38,591 nucleotides of DNA, taken from Hirschia sp. Lineage in GTDB: Bacteria > Pseudomonadota > Alphaproteobacteria > Caulobacterales > Hyphomonadaceae. The notes below the pieces were generated by a model. The model did not search any database and was not told the origin of the DNA. It worked only from the letters and a program-made list of their open reading frames with translations. Of the stretch, positions 35,261 through 38,591 are shown one piece after another; the stretch's first letter is position 1, and every line of letters starts with the position of its first letter. Position numbers and translations under genes: made by a program. The stretch is from positions 1-38,591 of the forward strand of contig PAQI01000008.1 in NCBI GenBank assembly GCA_002709235.1, given 5' to 3'.

Positions 35261-36397
35261 ATGACCTCATCGCAGGCGCGGTATGACATGCTGACTGAAA
35301 CGTCGGGACGCCGCGTGATGGTGGTGGAAGGGGATTGGACGGTCTTTACGATCGGCCCCCTGGATAAATCCTTGCGCGCCTTGTCTTCGGACGAAGCGCC
35401 AGACGCCATCGATGTTGCCGGCCTTGAGGCATTCGATACGGCGGGTGCCTATCTGATAGATCGCGTCTTGCGAATGCACTCCGAGCTTGTCGACACACCT
35501 GCGGTCCTGCTTGGAGATCACCCCAATGCTGCGCATCTTCTGGAAACGGCACGTGCAGCCGTCATCCGCAAGGCAGAAGATGAACCAGAGCATGCAAGCT
35601 GGCGCGCAGTGCTGGAGCGCACCGGTCGCGGCACGATGGATATGGTCAATGAAGCTTTGGGCATGCTGGCCTTTGTGGGCGAGGCGGTATCGACCATCTT
35701 CCGCCTGCTGCTGCGCCCCCAACGCATTCGCTGGACATCAGTCGTATCGGTTGCGGAAGATGCAGGTCTCGACGCTCTGCCGATCGTGTCCATGTTGTCC
35801 TTCTTCATAGGTCTTGTGATCGCCTTTCTGGGTGTGAACCTCCTGCAGCAGTTCGGAGCGCAGGTCTTTACCGTGGAAATGGTCGGCGTATTGATGCTGC
35901 GCGAACTGGGTGTGGTGTTGACCGCCATCTTGCTGGCCGGGCGTACAAACAGTGCATTCACCGCCCAGATCGGGTCGATGAAGATGCGAGAGGAAGTCGA
36001 TGCCATGCGCGTTCTGGGGCTGGACCCCATGGAAGTGCTGGTTGCGCCGCGCTTGTTGGCGCTGATCGTGATGACGCCATTCCTGACATTTGCCGCCATG
36101 CTCTCGGGCATTCTGGGCGGCATGATCGTGATGTGGACCACGCTGGATATTTCGCCGGCACTATTCATCCAGCGTATCTATGACACCGTGCCGGGCCAGC
36201 ATTTCTGGGCGGGCATCATCAAGGCACCTTTCTTTGCCATGGTGGTCGGACTGGTCGGATGTCGGCAGGGCCTTCTTGTGGAAGGTGACGTTCAGACACT
36301 GGGGCACAGGACAACCACATCCGTGGTGCAGGCGATCTTCCTGGTGATTGTGATCGACGCGCTGTTCGCGCTTCTTTACCTGGAGCTGGACATTTGA
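35261..36397 (+). CDS. mlaE: MlaE-family lipid ABC transporter permease with N-terminal STAS domain
   Basis: A 378-residue fusion. Residues about 1-100 form a STAS (MlaB-like) domain (IDVAGLEAFDTAGAYLIDRVL). Residues about 120-378 form the MlaE permease, with SMLSFFIGLVIAFLGVNLLQQFGA, the family-typical RELGVVLTAILLAGRTNSAFTAQIGSMK and EEVDAMRVLGLDPMEVLVAPR. It moves phospholipids or other hydrophobic molecules across the inner membrane. In E. coli MlaB is a separate subunit; here it is fused, as in many alphaproteobacteria. A GAAGGAG ribosome site precedes the ATG. It heads the operon with mlaF and mlaD. Confidence 0.95.
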   Translation: MTSSQARYDMLTETSGRRVMVVEGDWTVFTIGPLDKSLRALSSDEAPDAIDVAGLEAFDTAGAYLIDRVLRMHSELVDTPAVLLGDHPNAAHLLETARAAVIRKAEDEPEHASWRAVLERTGRGTMDMVNEALGMLAFVGEAVSTIFRLLLRPQRIRWTSVVSVAEDAGLDALPIVSMLSFFIGLVIAFLGVNLLQQFGAQVFTVEMVGVLMLRELGVVLTAILLAGRTNSAFTAQIGSMKMREEVDAMRVLGLDPMEVLVAPRLLALIVMTPFLTFAAMLSGILGGMIVMWTTLDISPALFIQRIYDTVPGQHFWAGIIKAPFFAMVVGLVGCRQGLLVEGDVQTLGHRTTTSVVQAIFLVIVIDALFALLYLELDI

Positions 36398-37185
36398 GCA
36401 CCTCACCCATCCAAGATGAACAGGGGCATCCCATTGCGATCCGGGTACGCGGGCTGATCAATCAGTTTGGTGAAAAGGTGGTGCACAAGGATCTTGACCT
36501 GGATGTGCGCGAAGGTGAGATCATTGGCGTGATCGGACCTTCCGGTTGCGGCAAATCCGTATTGCTGCGTTCCATTGTCGGGCTGATTACACCGAAGAAA
36601 GCAGACATTGAAGTATTCGGCGTCAACTTGAACGAAACCGATCGGGCAGGCCGTCGTGATATCGAGCAGGGCTGGGGCGTGATGTTTCAGGATGGGGCGC
36701 TTTTCTCCACTTTGAGTGTGCGGGAAAATGTCATGGCTCCCATGCGTGAACACCTTGAAGACATGCCGGTTTCGCTGATGCGTGAGCTGGCGGATATGAA
36801 GATATCGATGGTGGGGCTGGAGCCTGATGCGGCCGGAAAGCGTCCCTCCAGCCTGTCTGGTGGCATGCGCAAGCGCGCCGCATTGGCGCGGTCCATCGCG
36901 CTCGATCCTCGATTATTGTTCCTGGATGAGCCCACAGCGGGGCTTGACCCGATCTCTGCAGGAAATTTTGATACACTTCTGAGAGGTTTGGCCGATGCGC
37001 TTAACCTGACCGTGTTCCTTGTGACGCATGATCTGGATAGTCTAGGCGCGGTTTGCGATCGGGTCGCGGTGTTGAACCGCGGCAAAGTGCTTGCAGTCGG
37101 TACACTAGCAGAGGTGCGCGCCAATCCGGATCCGTGGATACAGGACTATTTTTCGGGCAAGCGCGGACGCGCAGCCCTGGGGTGA
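36394..37185 (+). CDS. mlaF: MlaF-like ABC transporter ATP-binding protein
   Basis: A 263-residue ABC ATPase that powers the lipid transporter. Walker A is GPSGCGKSVLL, the Q-loop lies in VMFQDGALF, the signature is LSGGMRKRAALARS, Walker B is LLFLDEPTAGLDP, and the switch His is in LVTHDLDS. The start is TTG at 36394 overlapping the mlaE stop (TTGA), with GGAG about 8 bp upstream. No better start exists before the first conserved strand. The use of TTG and the overlap suggest coupled translation. Confidence 0.95.
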   Translation: MSTSPIQDEQGHPIAIRVRGLINQFGEKVVHKDLDLDVREGEIIGVIGPSGCGKSVLLRSIVGLITPKKADIEVFGVNLNETDRAGRRDIEQGWGVMFQDGALFSTLSVRENVMAPMREHLEDMPVSLMRELADMKISMVGLEPDAAGKRPSSLSGGMRKRAALARSIALDPRLLFLDEPTAGLDPISAGNFDTLLRGLADALNLTVFLVTHDLDSLGAVCDRVAVLNRGKVLAVGTLAEVRANPDPWIQDYFSGKRGRAALG

Positions 37186-37205
37186 TGTGAAAGGAAGCGG
37201 CCGTC

Positions 37206-38159
37206 ATGGAAACCCGCGCCAATTTCGTATTGATCGGAGCCTTCGTCTTTCTGGCGATGGGTGCGCTGGTATTGTTCTCGGTCTGGATCTCCAAAGCCCA
37301 GTTCAATCAGGACTATTCAGTTTATGACGTTGTTTTCGATGGTCCGGTGAATGGACTGACAGAAGGCGGCGAAGTGCGCTTTAATGGCATCAAGGTTGGA
37401 GAGCTGACGCAATTGGGTCTGGATGAGGCGGACCCATCTGATGTAATTGCCCGGATCAGGGTCGATTCAAAGACACCCGTTCGCATGGATTCCCGCGCAG
37501 TGCTCGGCTTTCAGGGCATTACCGGCGTGACCTATATACAGATCAGTGCAGGCAGCACGTCCGAGCCATTATTGCCAGCAGGAACGCCGCAGAATCCGGC
37601 GCGTATCCCGACGGAAAAAACCCAGTTGGAAGAATTGTTCGATGGCGGGCAGGACGTTCTGGCGTCCTCGACTGATACCTTGAGGCGACTGAACACGGTG
37701 TTGTCAGATGAAAACATCCGGCACTTTTCCAACATTCTTGAAAACCTCGACCAGATCTCCGAGCAGGCTGCAAAAGATGGTGCGCTGATTGCTGACATGC
37801 GCCGTGCCATAAAAAGCATGGATGATGCCGGAAACAATGTGAATACTGCCGCGATCTCAATTGACGAGGCCGCCAGGAATTTCGATGAACGCTTTGCGCT
37901 TGTTGCCAATGATGCTGTCACCTTCCTGGGTGCAGCCGACGGAGCGGTGCAAAGTGCCGATATCGCTTTTGCGGATGTCGCCGGGGCCGTGAATGACCTG
38001 GCAGGCACGCTGGGGCCGGGTGCGGAAGATGTTCTGAATGAATTTGCCAATGCCGCACGCGAGCTGCGCATTCTCGTGACCCGCCTCGACAGTGTTGTTC
38101 AGGATGTCGAACGTGATCCGCGTGAGTTTGTACTGGGCGACAACAAGCCATTTGAGTGA
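37206..38159 (+). CDS. mlaD: MlaD-like MCE-domain protein
   Basis: A 317-residue protein with one N-terminal membrane helix (about residues 8-27), a single MCE domain (about 40-117, with GLTEGGEVRFNGIKVGEL and GFQGITGVTYIQI), and a long helical C-terminal region rich in Ala, Asp and Asn. It forms the periplasmic hexameric ring of Mla-type lipid transporters. AAGGAAG precedes the ATG. The long tail is more like Mce/PqiB-type needles than the short E. coli MlaD. A linked mlaC is not in view. Confidence 0.93.
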   Translation: METRANFVLIGAFVFLAMGALVLFSVWISKAQFNQDYSVYDVVFDGPVNGLTEGGEVRFNGIKVGELTQLGLDEADPSDVIARIRVDSKTPVRMDSRAVLGFQGITGVTYIQISAGSTSEPLLPAGTPQNPARIPTEKTQLEELFDGGQDVLASSTDTLRRLNTVLSDENIRHFSNILENLDQISEQAAKDGALIADMRRAIKSMDDAGNNVNTAAISIDEAARNFDERFALVANDAVTFLGAADGAVQSADIAFADVAGAVNDLAGTLGPGAEDVLNEFANAARELRILVTRLDSVVQDVERDPREFVLGDNKPFE

Positions 38160-38167
38160 ATGACAAG

Positions 38168-38591
38168 ATGCTGAATACCCGAAACTTTCGATGTGCCCTG
38201 GTCTCGGCAACCATCCTTGCTGCAGCTCAGCTCGGCGGATGCGTTTCGGTCCTGCCGGAAGCGCAGCCGCCATCATTCCTCGTGCGGGCACCTGATGTCT
38301 CGCCGAATGTCGTCGGGACATTGGAGACCCGGGTCGTGATCAATACGCCGGAATCAACCGGTGCATTGTCCGGCGCTGAAATAGCGGCCACGCGTGATGG
38401 TGGCCTGATCTATATCAATGGGGTGCGCTGGGCAGATTCGCCGTCTGCAATGCTCCAATCCGGGCTTATCGATGTGTTGTCGCAGGCTGATGGTGACGGT
38501 TGGGTCGCGACTGTGAAATCGGGTGCACGCGGTGATTTCGAGCTGCGCTGGACGATCCGCGACCTGTCCTTCAACATGGATGAAAGCGTCG
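38168..38591 (+). CDS. ABC-type transport auxiliary lipoprotein (PqiC/MlaA-partner type), 3' end cut by window
   Basis: The first 141 residues of an outer-membrane lipoprotein. The signal sequence ends in LGGC (Cys25). The mature part, with RVVINTPESTGALSGAEIAA, GGLIYINGVRWADSP, and MLQSGLIDVLSQ, matches the ABC_trans_aux family, which partners MCE-type transporters as PqiC does PqiB. It begins 8 bp after the mlaD stop, so it belongs to the operon and would link the MCE ring to the outer membrane. The gene continues past the window. Confidence 0.88.
   Translation, partial: MLNTRNFRCALVSATILAAAQLGGCVSVLPEAQPPSFLVRAPDVSPNVVGTLETRVVINTPESTGALSGAEIAATRDGGLIYINGVRWADSPSAMLQSGLIDVLSQADGDGWVATVKSGARGDFELRWTIRDLSFNMDESV

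Overview
The window joins two different pieces of an alphaproteobacterial genome. From 1 to about 13.4 kb it is the right-hand part of an integrative and conjugative element (ICE). From about 13.4 kb to the end it is chromosomal backbone. The ICE part is visibly more GC-rich and carries P-type (Trb) conjugation genes. The backbone carries a 2-isopropylmalate synthase, a membrane pyrophosphatase, the complete mreBCD-mrdA-rodA rod-shape operon, and an Mla-type lipid transport operon with a STAS-fused permease. Gene content and the sulfotransferase, SNF symporter and H+-PPase mix suggest a marine or aquatic Caulobacterales/Maricaulales-like organism. That taxonomic guess is inference only.

ICE part. 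Positions 1-6486 hold trbE (5' end outside the window), trbJ, a trbK-like gene, trbL, trbF, trbG, trbI and a DUF2274 gene, tightly packed with start/stop overlaps. They encode the ATPase, channel and periplasmic core of the mating-pair apparatus. Cargo follows (6469-12471): a LysR regulator; a decayed epoxide hydrolase pseudogene; an MFS exporter divergent from a MarR regulator, with two palindromic operators between them; and an FMN reductase, a 99-aa protein and an NAD(P)-binding protein in one operon divergent from a second LysR regulator with its own palindrome. This looks like a xenobiotic/electrophile response module. Positions 12472-13178 are a scar zone with an AraC-like tail and a frameshifted IS630-type transposase remnant.

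ICE/chromosome junction. An intact tRNA-Arg(CCG) gene lies at 13179-13255 (minus strand). About 137 bp to its right lies a second copy of only the 5' half of a tRNA-Arg(CCG) (13392-13434), cut just after the anticodon arm. Four copies of TGCTTACG flank the intact gene, two of them as a perfect inverted repeat. I read this as the right attachment site: the element interrupted the host tRNA gene at the anticodon arm and carries an intact replacement.

Backbone, left to right: outer-membrane beta-barrel protein (minus), DUF3617 protein, Rieske ferredoxin-like protein (minus), hppA, a bidirectional terminator, a cysteine-rich secreted protein of unknown function (minus), sulfotransferase (minus), VTT/DedA-type membrane protein, and a leucine-rich leader peptide followed by leuA. 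Then come an MFS_3 exporter (minus) with a Fur-like box upstream, mreB-mreC-mreD-mrdA-rodA, an SNF-family Na+ symporter, proline iminopeptidase (minus), a lipoprotein, a DUF423-like protein (minus), an MFS permease, and mlaE-mlaF-mlaD with an auxiliary lipoprotein cut by the window edge.

No CRISPR array or complete insertion sequence was seen, and no anti-phage system was recognised. The most informative signals are the split tRNA attachment site with its candidate integrase arm sites, the leuA leader peptide, and the two palindromic operator regions in the ICE cargo.
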